DNA of 32,908 bases from Oribacterium sp. UBA4274 (GTDB taxonomy: Bacteria > Bacillota > Clostridia > Lachnospirales > Lachnospiraceae): contig DGVW01000031.1 of the NCBI GenBank assembly GCA_002396005.1, forward strand, positions 1 to 32,908. Direction: 5' to 3'. Position 1 is the stretch's first letter. Each line of letters opens with the position of its first letter. Position numbers and translations under genes: made by a program. Under the pieces are notes generated by a model. That model saw only the letters and a list, made by a program, of their open reading frames with translations, made no database searches and was not told where the DNA came from. Shown here in pieces: positions 1 to 8,577 of the stretch.

Positions 1-975
1 CTCAAAATCAATCTTATCCTCATCAGAATAGATCATCCGAACATCGGGATGTTCATTGATAGCCTTGGCACACTCATAGAGCGCATTAAGCTCAAGCTCG
101 TCATCATGGTCTGCAAGAACTATGTAGTCCCCGTTCGCCATATTGATGGCAGCATTGGTATTGTCGGAAATGCCGAGATTCTGTTCCAACACAGTATACT
201 TAAATCTCGCATCCCTCCGATGGAACTCCTCAAGCACTTCTCTCGGAAGCTTTCCGTCAGCCTGAGACTTGTCATACTTTTCATAAGGTGTTGCATCCGC
301 AACGCATACTTCAAACTCACCGTAAGTCTGTTCTTCTATAGACTTAAGCATCTTTCTCAAAAACTTTTCCGGCGTTTCATAAACAGGTATAACTATGGAA
401 AACTTTGGAGTGACGGCAAATGTCTCACGGCGCTCTCTGTCGAGCTCTTCCTCAGTTACCTTTTCCCTCTTGTACCACTCGTTATAATCATAGTCTTCCT
501 GTATACCCTGTAACCTGTGTACACTCTTTTTCCAAAGTGCTCTCAGGCCGTGCTTTCTCAGGTACTCCCACGCTACCTCCACTGTCTCCCAATGGAAAAG
601 TGCAAGCAGCTTCTCTCTTTTTTTGTGAGCCACGGAATTGAAGTTCTCGAGGATACTGTCGTTAAACTTTATCTTTTTGATCTTTCCATCCGCTTTTATG
701 ACGAGGTATCTGGTATCTCCCTTCTGATACGGAGTATTGATATCATAACCTAATTCTCTCTTGATAGGGCCATGTTCCTTCTCATAGTCTTTAAAAAAAG
801 CTTCTGCGACCTCATCTCTTCTGACAGACTCGACTATAGTTCCCGGAACTGATTTCCCGTTCCCGTCAAGAACATCAAACTCTACCGGTGCCTCCGGATC
901 ACTGCCGAAGGCCCAGCCTAAAAATGTAATCTTGCCTTCTCTTGATACGGCAACATCAACTTTATAACGTATCAT
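1..975 (-). CDS. Family 2 glycosyltransferase with N-terminal accessory domain (3' part missing)
   Basis: The first 325 codons are present and the gene runs off the left edge. Residues 1-150 form an accessory region I do not recognise. A GT-A glycosyltransferase domain starts near residue 190 (PKFSIVIPVYETP). The metal/nucleotide-sugar motif DHDD is at 289-292, and YSDEDK at 316-321 is typical of rhamnosyltransferase-like GT2 proteins of cell-surface glycan clusters. It should transfer an activated sugar to a growing glycan on the cytoplasmic face of the membrane. ATG at 975 is preceded by GGGGAGA and lies one base after the stop of the upstream glycosyltransferase, so the two are probably translationally coupled. 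Sugar specificity cannot be read from the sequence. Confidence 0.88.
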   Translation of the reverse strand, partial: MIRYKVDVAVSREGKITFLGWAFGSDPEAPVEFDVLDGNGKSVPGTIVESVRRDEVAEAFFKDYEKEHGPIKRELGYDINTPYQKGDTRYLVIKADGKIKKIKFNDSILENFNSVAHKKREKLLALFHWETVEVAWEYLRKHGLRALWKKSVHRLQGIQEDYDYNEWYKREKVTEEELDRERRETFAVTPKFSIVIPVYETPEKFLRKMLKSIEEQTYGEFEVCVADATPYEKYDKSQADGKLPREVLEEFHRRDARFKYTVLEQNLGISDNTNAAINMANGDYIVLADHDDELELNALYECAKAINEHPDVRMIYSDEDKIDFE

Positions 976-976
976 C

Positions 977-1975
977 TCAATTATCTCCCCGCAAAGTCGT
1001 GGCCTTTTCCATATCCTTAACACCATGGTACATCGGCGCATCTCCGAAATTAAGTCTCTCTTCCTCAACTACCAGAGGGCGCTTCATGATACGCTGGTTG
1101 ATAGAAAGGATATATTCACCCAAAAGTCCTATGAAGAAAATCTGGATAGAGCCGAGAAACAGCATGCCGATAAGCATCGGTGCCATACCTGCAGGGAAAC
1201 GATCCCACCAGATCATCTTCATGATGAGATAAATGACTGCGATAACCATACTGATGGCGCTGCACACTCCGCCGAAGAACACTGCAATTCTGAGCCCCAC
1301 CTTGGTATAACTTGTAAAGCTGAGCATGGCAGCATCATAGAGAGAGTACCAATTGTTATGTGTGATGCCGGCCCTTCTCTTAGGCTGGGTATATGGTATC
1401 TCTTTGCGACGGAAACCAAGCTCCGCCACTATACCTCGTAAGAACGGAGTCGGATCGTTCAGGTTACGCATAACATTGATAAATGCTTTATCATATAGTC
1501 CGAATCCTGTGAACTGAGCAATCTGATCAACAGATGACATCTTTTTGATAAGCTTGTAATACATTCCTCTTATCCAGTACATGATCGGATTTTCCTGAGA
1601 TTGCGTCTTAACACCTATAGCTATCTTGTAGCCTTCCTCCCAGGCACTCACAAACTCAGGTATCATCTCAACCGGGTCCTGAAAGTCCGCCGCCATAAGC
1701 ATGGTAGCATCACCGGTTGACTGAAGCATACCATAATAAGGGCTGTTGAACTGTCCGAAATTCTTGGCATTGAAAATCGCCTTTACATCCGGATCCTGCT
1801 TGCACAGTCCTCTCACAAGTTCTCTTGTTTTGTCCTTTGAGTCATTGTCTATATAGATAAGTTCATACTTATATTTAGATAATCTCTCCGCAAATATATT
1901 TTTTATGGCCTCGTAAAGAGGCACTACATTTTCCTCTTCGTTGTAGCATGGAACTACAATGCTGATAGTCTTCAA
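977..1975 (-). CDS. Membrane-anchored family 2 glycosyltransferase, GtrB/DPM1-like
   Basis: 332 residues, the usual size for GtrB/ArnC-type polyprenyl-phosphate glycosyltransferases. The N-terminal GT-A domain begins ISIVVPCYNEEENV. The DxD-like metal site is DFQDP at 97-101, and an RRAG segment follows near the membrane border. Two hydrophobic helices lie at about 228-255 and 263-290 with a short hydrophilic tail, as in family members that load one sugar from an NDP-sugar onto undecaprenyl phosphate. The start codon is TTG (1975-1973), 8 bases after GAGGA; an upstream ATG opens only a five-codon frame ending at TGA. The neighbouring sugar-modification genes suggest it handles a special sugar. 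The family is clear, the donor sugar is not. Confidence 0.88.
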   Translation of the reverse strand: MKTISIVVPCYNEEENVVPLYEAIKNIFAERLSKYKYELIYIDNDSKDKTRELVRGLCKQDPDVKAIFNAKNFGQFNSPYYGMLQSTGDATMLMAADFQDPVEMIPEFVSAWEEGYKIAIGVKTQSQENPIMYWIRGMYYKLIKKMSSVDQIAQFTGFGLYDKAFINVMRNLNDPTPFLRGIVAELGFRRKEIPYTQPKRRAGITHNNWYSLYDAAMLSFTSYTKVGLRIAVFFGGVCSAISMVIAVIYLIMKMIWWDRFPAGMAPMLIGMLFLGSIQIFFIGLLGEYILSINQRIMKRPLVVEEERLNFGDAPMYHGVKDMEKATTLRGDN

Positions 1976-2128
1976 ATCTTTTTCCTCATAAATGCTGGTT
2001 TTAATTATTTACCCAATCAGAGTTCACTGACAGCATATCTGAAAAACCGTTATTTCGCTTTATATCTGTCTCAATACGGTAAGTTATGCGTTTTGTCACC
2101 ATCAAGGTTTCTCAGACACACAGCGTCG

Positions 2129-2157
2129 ATTGTACACTCAGGTGTCAGGTTTAGCAA
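2129..2157 (-). promoter_or_regulatory. Candidate sigmaA promoter for the two glycosyltransferases
   Basis: Minus strand: TTGCTA (2157-2152), 17-base spacer, TACAAT (2134-2129). The -35 element overlaps the last codons of the dehydrogenase. The leader to the TTG start is about 150 bases with no clear terminator, so this may add an internal promoter to the operon. Confidence 0.4.
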
Positions 2158-3457
2158 GCTGTACTGCTATCTTTATGGCTTTTCTGTATTTCATATCATA
2201 GATTGCCTGCTCTACCATATCGAGTCCCTCATACTTTTTGGTGATAAACTCTCCCGGATGGAGGTCATGGTCTCGTATGAGCTTCATTACTCTTTCAAGA
2301 TTTTCCCTGCCGCCTTTACTGAGGCTGAACTTTAGGGTTTTTCCTGCCATACCTCTGCCCATGGAGAATTTCGGTATCATGACAGCGTCGATAACCGTGT
2401 TCGGTCTCAAAAACATATCTTCTGGTCCATCTTCAGGAGTTTTCTCCTGTGCCGGAATAACCGCTTCGGTGTTACCGGCATTGTCACATTGGACATCCGG
2501 CACTCTGTTGCAATTGTTTCTATTACCAAAGTCAACTGTCCCTTCTGTCAGATTCCTGTACTCCTCATCCTGAACCTCAGTGTCTGCTCCGAAGTACATG
2601 ACATTGGACACGATTCCGGTACCGTACTTCACCATGTCGATGGCCTGAGGGAGACTCAAGTCATTGCCCCCGCATATCAGGACCTTGTCGGCACCCTTTG
2701 TTTTGGTTTCAGTCAGCACATAATTAACCACTGCAGAACCTGTGGAGTTGGCCAGCGGATACATCCCTTCCGGTAAGGTGCAGGATAATGTCTTGTAGTT
2801 CAGCACCTTCACCTCGCACTTGTCATCACTCATTGCTTCAGCGATACGGACATTATCCGCTCTCGTACCAACAGCATAGATCCTGCCCGCTCCCGCAAGT
2901 TTGCTGCCCATGATGGCGGCAAGTCCTATGGCTCCGATCCCCATGACAACGACCGTATCACCTTCCTGTACCTCTGCCTCCTCCACAGCGGTAAATCCCG
3001 TCTGAACCACGTCCACGCACATGAGAGCATCCAAAAGACTCATACCCTCAGGAATATGTGCGAGATTTCTGTCTGCAAAGGGCAGGTAAAATCTCCCCTG
3101 AAAGGCTCCGTCTATAGATTTGCCAATCATATGTGCACTGAAATTATGTCCTGCATGAGCATAATTTACGTCTGCATCCGGCTGACTCCAGTCCGGTGTG
3201 ATGGCAGAAACTGCAACTATCTCTCCGGGCTTAAAGTCATGAACCTCCGATCCGGTTTCCTTTACTCTTGCGATAACTTCATGTCCCAATGTAAGATCCG
3301 GCCTTTTGGGACTACCCTGCCAGATGGTGTGCACATCCGAAGTACACGGCGATACCAGAACCGGCTCAAGTATCACTCCGTGAGCGGCCTCAAGCTCAGG
3401 TTCCTTCTTTTCAATATATGCGATTTTTCCTTTTCCTTTTAAAACAAGAGCCTTCAT
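2138..3457 (-). CDS. Zinc-dependent medium-chain dehydrogenase, secondary-alcohol-dehydrogenase-like
   Basis: 439-residue MDR-superfamily enzyme. The catalytic zinc ligands of clostridial NADP secondary-alcohol dehydrogenases are in place: C38 (SPCTSD), H59 and E60 (LGHE), D149 (MCVDVVQTGF). The nucleotide fold is GIGAIG (174-179). GTR at 197-199 matches the GSR that binds the NADP phosphate in that family, so NADP use is likely. Family members have about 350 residues; the excess is mainly a hydrophilic insert at roughly 290-357, with a smaller expansion around 208-255. In this cluster it may reduce a keto group on a nucleotide sugar or on an acetyl branch (inference). Start ATG has AGGAAGGA upstream. 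It lies between the C-methyltransferase and the glycosyltransferases on the same strand. Confidence 0.85.
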   Translation of the reverse strand: MKALVLKGKGKIAYIEKKEPELEAAHGVILEPVLVSPCTSDVHTIWQGSPKRPDLTLGHEVIARVKETGSEVHDFKPGEIVAVSAITPDWSQPDADVNYAHAGHNFSAHMIGKSIDGAFQGRFYLPFADRNLAHIPEGMSLLDALMCVDVVQTGFTAVEEAEVQEGDTVVVMGIGAIGLAAIMGSKLAGAGRIYAVGTRADNVRIAEAMSDDKCEVKVLNYKTLSCTLPEGMYPLANSTGSAVVNYVLTETKTKGADKVLICGGNDLSLPQAIDMVKYGTGIVSNVMYFGADTEVQDEEYRNLTEGTVDFGNRNNCNRVPDVQCDNAGNTEAVIPAQEKTPEDGPEDMFLRPNTVIDAVMIPKFSMGRGMAGKTLKFSLSKGGRENLERVMKLIRDHDLHPGEFITKKYEGLDMVEQAIYDMKYRKAIKIAVQLAKPDT

Positions 3458-3522
3458 AATTCCTTCCTGATTTGTTTTGTCATCATTCTTAAGGCAATGT
3501 AAACATATTTCCGTTTAAAACC

Positions 3523-4953
3523 TCATTTTAAATCCTCGCACAGGGCAGTATGCTGCCCGGCAGAGTTGTAATCCTCTATCTTATCTGTTTTCAGTACAAG
3601 CACTCGTACCTCAGTGCCAAACTTTTCTTTGATTATCCCTGCGATTTCATCAGTATAGCCAGGCGCAACTATGAGTATCTCATCTACTGGTTCCTCATGG
3701 AAATGCTCCGGCGGAACGATCGGAATGTGTGATGCCGGTGCAAATCTACCCTGTTTAAACTTGGCAGAATCAATGATATATCTTACTTTACCGGATAGTT
3801 TTGTGGTCGCTGCCAATGTAAATCCCTGATGACTTGCACCCCAGATCGCCATGGTCTTACCGGATTCTGCAAGATGCGCTATGTGAGCATTAACCTCAGT
3901 ACTTAGCCTGTCATAGCTTTCCCTGAGGGACGAAACATCTATCAAAGCCCCGTTATATCTCAGATTTGTCAGATCATCGGGATCTGCTTTTCGCACTATG
4001 ATTTCCAGAGTGTCGCGGTTCACCGTTCTCATATCAAGGACTTCGAAACCATTGTCCTGGAAAAGCTTCTGCAAGGTAAACTCAGTATAGTTTGCAATGT
4101 GATCTCGCAGGAGCTCATAGTAACCGTTATACTGCAGGATGTACTCGAAGCTTGGCACAGTAACAAGTCCTATAGCCTTTTCCTTCAGGTTATGCCATAT
4201 ATTTTGCAGCATATCTTTAGGGTATGGCTGATGTTCGAGGAAGTTAAACTGTACAAAGGCATCGAAAGGACCATTTGGGTACTTATAGTCACCTTCCGCA
4301 AAGCCTTCATAGACCTCGTAACTGATACCAGGGAAATCTTTTACCGTTTCCGCTGTTTTACCCGGAAATTTATGAGATGATGTCTGACCAGCACTTTCAG
4401 CACATTCTGTAATGGTATCCGCCTTCTGTTCAGATTTATCTATTTCTGCTGATTTTGCAGCAGTCTCCTGTGCTTCTCTCACAAGCTCCGGTTTATGCTC
4501 TATGCCGGTAAGCCTGATGTTACCTGCCTTAGGCTGTCCTGAAAGAGGATCCTTTTCCTGATCAGCCTGAAGGGCTGCTGCGCCTGCCTCATCCTCCGAT
4601 AGATTCTGCCACATACGGAGAAACTCGCCTCTTCCGCATCCTACTTCCACTATATTTCTGCCCTTGATGCCATTGTCCCTCATGCATTCAAGAAGTCTTG
4701 CGTACTCCTCATGGCGGAGTTTCGTCATAGTGCTGGTTCCTCCGCCCGCACGTATAACATCCTTATAGTAGGAAACCGGCTCACAATCAAACTGTACCAG
4801 GCCACACTCTGTACATTGACAGAGATCAAGCCTGACAGGATGGTCATCCATAACCTCATCCGCATCAGGGATATCCTGAGCAGAAGCCGGCATATCTTCA
4901 AGTGTCATCAGTTTTTTTATCTCATGCCCGCAGGCGATACATTTCATCTTCAT
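3523..4953 (-). CDS. Sugar C-methyltransferase (TylC3-like, SAM-dependent)
   Basis: 476 residues with the three-part layout of NDP-hexose C-methyltransferases. An N-terminal zinc-binding domain has C5, C8, C47 and C50 (Methyltransf_13 type). A Rossmann SAM domain has motif VEVGCGRGEF at 102-111. A C-terminal domain carries the GASHQG segment and a DSAKFKQGRFAPASHIPIV-like stretch (Methyltransf_14 type). This family methylates carbon of a 4-keto-hexose nucleotide sugar. Usual length is about 410; here the SAM domain is interrupted by hydrophilic inserts at about 118-145 and 160-207, between motif I and the following strands. ATG is preceded by GGAG. It has its own strong promoter inside an inverted repeat. 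The exact substrate is unknown. Confidence 0.87.
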   Translation of the reverse strand: MKMKCIACGHEIKKLMTLEDMPASAQDIPDADEVMDDHPVRLDLCQCTECGLVQFDCEPVSYYKDVIRAGGGTSTMTKLRHEEYARLLECMRDNGIKGRNIVEVGCGRGEFLRMWQNLSEDEAGAAALQADQEKDPLSGQPKAGNIRLTGIEHKPELVREAQETAAKSAEIDKSEQKADTITECAESAGQTSSHKFPGKTAETVKDFPGISYEVYEGFAEGDYKYPNGPFDAFVQFNFLEHQPYPKDMLQNIWHNLKEKAIGLVTVPSFEYILQYNGYYELLRDHIANYTEFTLQKLFQDNGFEVLDMRTVNRDTLEIIVRKADPDDLTNLRYNGALIDVSSLRESYDRLSTEVNAHIAHLAESGKTMAIWGASHQGFTLAATTKLSGKVRYIIDSAKFKQGRFAPASHIPIVPPEHFHEEPVDEILIVAPGYTDEIAGIIKEKFGTEVRVLVLKTDKIEDYNSAGQHTALCEDLK

Positions 4954-4988
4954 ATCATTCTCCGTATGTTAAACCTTTGTAAGCACTG

Positions 4989-5017
4989 ATTATACAATCA
5001 AAGACCCGATGTGTCAC
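4989..5017 (-). promoter_or_regulatory. Strong sigmaA promoter for the C-methyltransferase
   Basis: Minus strand: GTGACA (5017-5012), 17-base spacer, perfect TATAAT (4994-4989), about 35 bases before the methyltransferase ATG. The spacer contains one complete arm of the 5002-5037 inverted repeat. Confidence 0.6.
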
Positions 5018-5037
5018 GCTAATGACTCATCGGGTCT
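5002..5037 (-). repeat. Inverted repeat overlapping a promoter (operator, attenuator or weak terminator)
   Basis: AGACCCGATG and CATCGGGTCT are perfect 10-base arms, continued after one mismatch by GTCA/TGAC around a CGCTAA loop. It lies between the epimerase stop and the methyltransferase. On the minus strand only three T residues follow directly, so it is a poor terminator by itself. Its overlap with the -35 and spacer of the methyltransferase promoter fits an operator equally well. Confidence 0.55.
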
Positions 5038-5088
5038 CATCTTTATGCTCTTTATCCGTTATTTATAACGCCGGTCAGATGCTTCCCT

Positions 5089-6069
5089 TCATCCGGCTTC
5101 AAGTTCCATCCTCTTTTTGGCTACCAGTTCTCCGATACCTTCCTCAAATGATATCTCCTGATGGAAGCCAAGTCTCTGAATCTTCAGTATCTCAGGTGCC
5201 ATGCTGGCAGCGCCCTCTGCATTGTTTGATCTTGTTCCAAACTCGAGCTCTGCTCCGCCGCCGGCTATCTCATTCATAGCCTGAACAAACTTTCTCAGTA
5301 CTCTTGAATCATCACCTGCTATATCATAAACATCTGTGCGCGTCTCCTTGGATTCAAGAAGGATGCAGATGGCTCTCGCACAATCTCTGACTTCAAGATA
5401 GTTCCAACGCTGAACACATGGTCCAAGCACTACAGGTGTTCCCTTGATAGAGCCCTTAAGTACAGTGTTGACAAGACTTGTCTTGTGATCTCCGTCACCA
5501 TAAACACTGAATATACGCATGTGGATGAACTGCATCGGATTTTCATCATACATCTGAGCAAGCAGGCTCTGTTCTGTAGCCCAACGCCCAAAAGCACGTT
5601 TTGCCTTACCATATGGGCTTACCGGTCTCGGTGTTCTATGGTTTCCGTCACCATACTCTGCCTGTGAGCCTGCAAAGATGAACTTTTTGGCTCCCAGAAC
5701 CTTGGCCATGATATATGCCTTTTTGGCATTTTCAATGTTTTGAATCTGTATATCTGTGTTTTCTCTGCCAGCCGAGCCGATACCATCCCACGCAAAATGA
5801 ATCCACGCATCTATAACCGGCGCCTCATCCATGGTTCTCTCAACGAGCTCTGCAAAGTGTTCTTCGCCCAATTCCGGTTCAGGAAGTTTATCAAAATCCA
5901 TATAAACTGTTTTATAATGTGGATTTCCTGTTATCCCCCTCTTGTCTAAAACTTCCTCGTTCTTACTATCCGGTCTCACAGCGCCTATGACCTCATAGTC
6001 TTTCTCCAGAAGCTGAAGTGCGGTGTATACCCCCAAAAAGCTGGTAACCCCCGTAATAAGTACCTTCAT
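5089..6069 (-). CDS. NAD-dependent epimerase/dehydratase/reductase (extended SDR)
   Basis: 326 residues, the normal size of extended short-chain dehydrogenases acting on nucleotide sugars. The N-terminal nucleotide-binding motif is GVTSFLG, the serine region is AGSQAEYG, and the catalytic YxxxK is in SPYGKAKRAFGRW. Later come the HMRIFSVYGDGD and NYLEVRDCARA segments typical of nucleotide-sugar epimerases and 4-keto-reductases. Its place between a TPP enzyme and a C-methyltransferase suggests it epimerises or reduces a 4-keto-deoxysugar intermediate. A 63-base gap separates it from the upstream TPP enzyme, with no terminator, so co-transcription is likely. Which of reductase or epimerase it is cannot be decided here. 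Confidence 0.85.
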   Translation of the reverse strand: MKVLITGVTSFLGVYTALQLLEKDYEVIGAVRPDSKNEEVLDKRGITGNPHYKTVYMDFDKLPEPELGEEHFAELVERTMDEAPVIDAWIHFAWDGIGSAGRENTDIQIQNIENAKKAYIMAKVLGAKKFIFAGSQAEYGDGNHRTPRPVSPYGKAKRAFGRWATEQSLLAQMYDENPMQFIHMRIFSVYGDGDHKTSLVNTVLKGSIKGTPVVLGPCVQRWNYLEVRDCARAICILLESKETRTDVYDIAGDDSRVLRKFVQAMNEIAGGGAELEFGTRSNNAEGAASMAPEILKIQRLGFHQEISFEEGIGELVAKKRMELEAG

Positions 6070-6132
6070 TCTTTTTCCCCTTTTCCCTCTATACTTTATG
6101 GTTTTAAAACCACACCCCTTTATAATACCGAC

Positions 6133-8448
6133 TTATAGTCGTTTGACAAGCATTATTTTGTCCATCTCATCCTCCGGAAGATATGGAGCCATGTCCTCAA
6201 GCGGCGGACTGACTATTGAACCATCCGGGAGCTTCTTTGCGGCCGACTTAGGCAGGAACTGCTGCGTCATGGTCACCATGATCTCACAGATCACAGGTCC
6301 CTCTGTGTCGAATGTTTTTCTGACTGCTTCCTCAATCTCCTGATTGTGCTTAACTCTCACAAATGGATATCCATAAGCCACTGCCAGTTTCTCCATATCC
6401 GGGAAGCTCAAGTCATTGATTCCGTCTACTCCGGAATCAACGCCTATACCTACAAGTGGCTCTCCTTTGAAAAGATTGGTCTGGGTCTGTCTGATGGAAT
6501 GGTATCCGCCGTTGTTTATGACAAATATCTTTATAGGAAGCTTATGGCTTATGATAGTCTGAAGCTCCTGCAGGTTCATCTGTATAGACCCGTCACCTGT
6601 CAGTAGGATGATGTCATGTTTATCATAAGGCGGGTAGCTCTCATCTCTGCCTGTCCAGTACTTATCCCTGATTTCAGCCTGAAGTCTCTCATCCTCTGTT
6701 TCATAAAATGAAGGATCCTTCGGAACATGAGGCGCATGAACCGCAACCGCCGCACCGATGGCTGCCGGAAGGCCGTATCCCATGGATGCAACCCCATCCT
6801 GGGATATAAATCTTGTTCCCTTCTTAATAAAATAAGCCTGTCCTCCCGCAACACACGGTGATCCGTTTCCAACGACTGTAACCTGCCCCGGTTCTGCCAT
6901 ACGGGATATAGCATCGACAACAGCATAGACATTAGCACGATTTTCAGGATCCTCCTGTCTGTCAGGCTCCTCGCTGTTTTTCTCAAAGTGCTCCGGCAGC
7001 ACTGTCGGGTAGTTTTCTCTGTAAAAGGCACAGGTTTCAAGCCAGGTCAGCTTCTGGTCGCCATGAGCACTGCCACTGTTTTCTTCAGTTATCTCTATCC
7101 TATAACTATCACCAGATTCATGATAGTCTCGAGATGCATCAGCATCTCCCATAGCTTGTGAAGATTTGACATACTCTTTATCTGTTTCTGATCCCGGCTT
7201 AATGCTTCCCATCACCAGGGTTCTGGCCTTTTCTGTATGACAAATACTCAGAGCATCTTCTCTGTTGATTCCTTCGCCGCCCTTAAACAGTGGATTATCC
7301 TTATTGATGCCCATACGGTCGAGCTCGTGAAGCAGTGCCTTAAGCAATGCTCTTGCATCTGCGTGCACCGGCATATCGCAGTGTACCGATGGCTTCCTGA
7401 GTTCCTCCGCATCTATGTCATTGTAGATTACATAAGCATCTCTTGCCCATGTTGCGAAATTGTAGCCAACCTGACGGATGTTTAGTCTTGAGCCAATGCT
7501 TAAAACGAGATCTGCATTCTGAACTGCAAGATTACCTGGTCTGTCGCCTCTTCCTCCCGGGCGTCCTGCGTAGAGCGGATCCTCAGTCGGTATGATATCA
7601 GGACCATTCCAGCCTACAACTACAGGGATATTCAGACGATGCGCAACCTCAAGGAACAGCGTCTCCGCTCCTGCGATACGAATGCCGTTTCCTGTATAGA
7701 AGACCGGGCGCTTTGACTCCCGGATTTTCTCAATTATGGCAAGTGGGACAGATGGATCAATCTTTGGAACCGGCTTCTCACGTTCTGTGAGGTCACTGTC
7801 CTCCGGCAAAGCATGTATATTCTGTTCACCGGCATTACCCTTACACCAGCCGTCTCCGCCTGCTTCATAATCTGCAGGATTAAATCCCAAAAGATCCTCT
7901 GTTTCTATGAATGTTCCCTGAACATCCACAGGTATATCAAGCCAGACAGGACCCGGACGTCCGGTCTGCGACAAGTAGAGACACTTTTCTATAGCGTAAC
8001 GCACTCTCATAGGGTCACTGAGCATCTCCGCATATTTGGTCATACAGGATATGGATTTAGTGATTTCAAATTCCTGATCTCCCATGGCGCGAAGTCTGGT
8101 TCCGTTCTGCTGTCCTGCCCAACGTGCAGTGTTGTCGTAGCGCACCTGTCCTGAGATAACTATCATCGGAATGGAATCAAGCCAGGCACCGAGAACTCCG
8201 GTTATGGCATTGGTGCCGCCGGGACCTGAGGTGACGCAGAGAAGAGCCGGTCTGTTATATATACGTGCATAGGCCTCTGCTGCCATGGCACAGGCCTGCT
8301 CGTGATGCTGATAGAGTGTATGCATACCTGCTTGATGACCGAAAGCATCATTGAGATGCATGGCTCCACCGCCTGTTACGGAAAAGTTCTGCGTTATCCC
8401 GTTTTTCACAAGAGTCTCGGATAAATATTTAGCTAGTTTGATTCTCAT
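6133..8448 (-). CDS. TPP-dependent acetolactate-synthase-like enzyme, possible sugar-branching (YerE-like)
   Basis: 771 residues with all three TPP-enzyme domains. The pyrimidine-binding domain has catalytic E50 in HHEQACAMAAEAYAR. The central domain carries SIGSRLNIRQ, as in the TPP enzymes of polysaccharide clusters. The pyrophosphate domain has GDG at 618-620 and NN at 646-647 (GDG-x25-NN). Acetolactate-synthase relatives have 550-600 residues; the excess lies in hydrophilic inserts near 196-225, a large one around 375-500, and a smaller one near 585-610. In a polysaccharide cluster with C-methyltransferase and epimerase, the best analogue is YerE, which transfers an acetyl unit from pyruvate to a 4-keto sugar (inference). 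An ordinary acetolactate synthase is less likely without an adjacent small subunit or ilv genes. First gene after promoter 8480-8508; GTGAGG precedes the ATG. Confidence 0.85.
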   Translation of the reverse strand: MRIKLAKYLSETLVKNGITQNFSVTGGGAMHLNDAFGHQAGMHTLYQHHEQACAMAAEAYARIYNRPALLCVTSGPGGTNAITGVLGAWLDSIPMIVISGQVRYDNTARWAGQQNGTRLRAMGDQEFEITKSISCMTKYAEMLSDPMRVRYAIEKCLYLSQTGRPGPVWLDIPVDVQGTFIETEDLLGFNPADYEAGGDGWCKGNAGEQNIHALPEDSDLTEREKPVPKIDPSVPLAIIEKIRESKRPVFYTGNGIRIAGAETLFLEVAHRLNIPVVVGWNGPDIIPTEDPLYAGRPGGRGDRPGNLAVQNADLVLSIGSRLNIRQVGYNFATWARDAYVIYNDIDAEELRKPSVHCDMPVHADARALLKALLHELDRMGINKDNPLFKGGEGINREDALSICHTEKARTLVMGSIKPGSETDKEYVKSSQAMGDADASRDYHESGDSYRIEITEENSGSAHGDQKLTWLETCAFYRENYPTVLPEHFEKNSEEPDRQEDPENRANVYAVVDAISRMAEPGQVTVVGNGSPCVAGGQAYFIKKGTRFISQDGVASMGYGLPAAIGAAVAVHAPHVPKDPSFYETEDERLQAEIRDKYWTGRDESYPPYDKHDIILLTGDGSIQMNLQELQTIISHKLPIKIFVINNGGYHSIRQTQTNLFKGEPLVGIGVDSGVDGINDLSFPDMEKLAVAYGYPFVRVKHNQEIEEAVRKTFDTEGPVICEIMVTMTQQFLPKSAAKKLPDGSIVSPPLEDMAPYLPEDEMDKIMLVKRL

Positions 8449-8479
8449 TTGTAATCCTCACTGTTTAAATTTTAAGTGT

Positions 8480-8508
8480 ATTGTACTATCGTTTTGTGAC
8501 ACCTGCAA
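8480..8508 (-). promoter_or_regulatory. sigmaA promoter of the sugar-modification operon
   Basis: Minus strand: TTGCAG (8508-8503), 17-base spacer, TACAAT (8485-8480), 31 bases before the ATG of the TPP enzyme and just after the terminator of the preceding gene. Confidence 0.65.
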
Positions 8509-8534
8509 GAAATCCCACTATATATTGTAGATAT

Positions 8535-8571
8535 ATAAAAAAGAGACCGATTACATATTGTAATCAGTCTC
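8535..8571 (-). terminator. Intrinsic terminator of the chain-length determinant gene
   Basis: The arms at 8543-8554 and 8560-8571 form a 12-base stem on the minus-strand RNA, with one G-U pair and a 5-base loop. A run of six T follows. It begins 7 bases after the TGA at 8578-8580. Confidence 0.85.
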
Positions 8572-8577
8572 ATGATA

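Noticed and set aside
1025..1441. 138-codon plus-strand frame opposite the GtrB-like gene
   Set aside because: Shadow of the conserved glycosyltransferase; composition typical of antisense reading.
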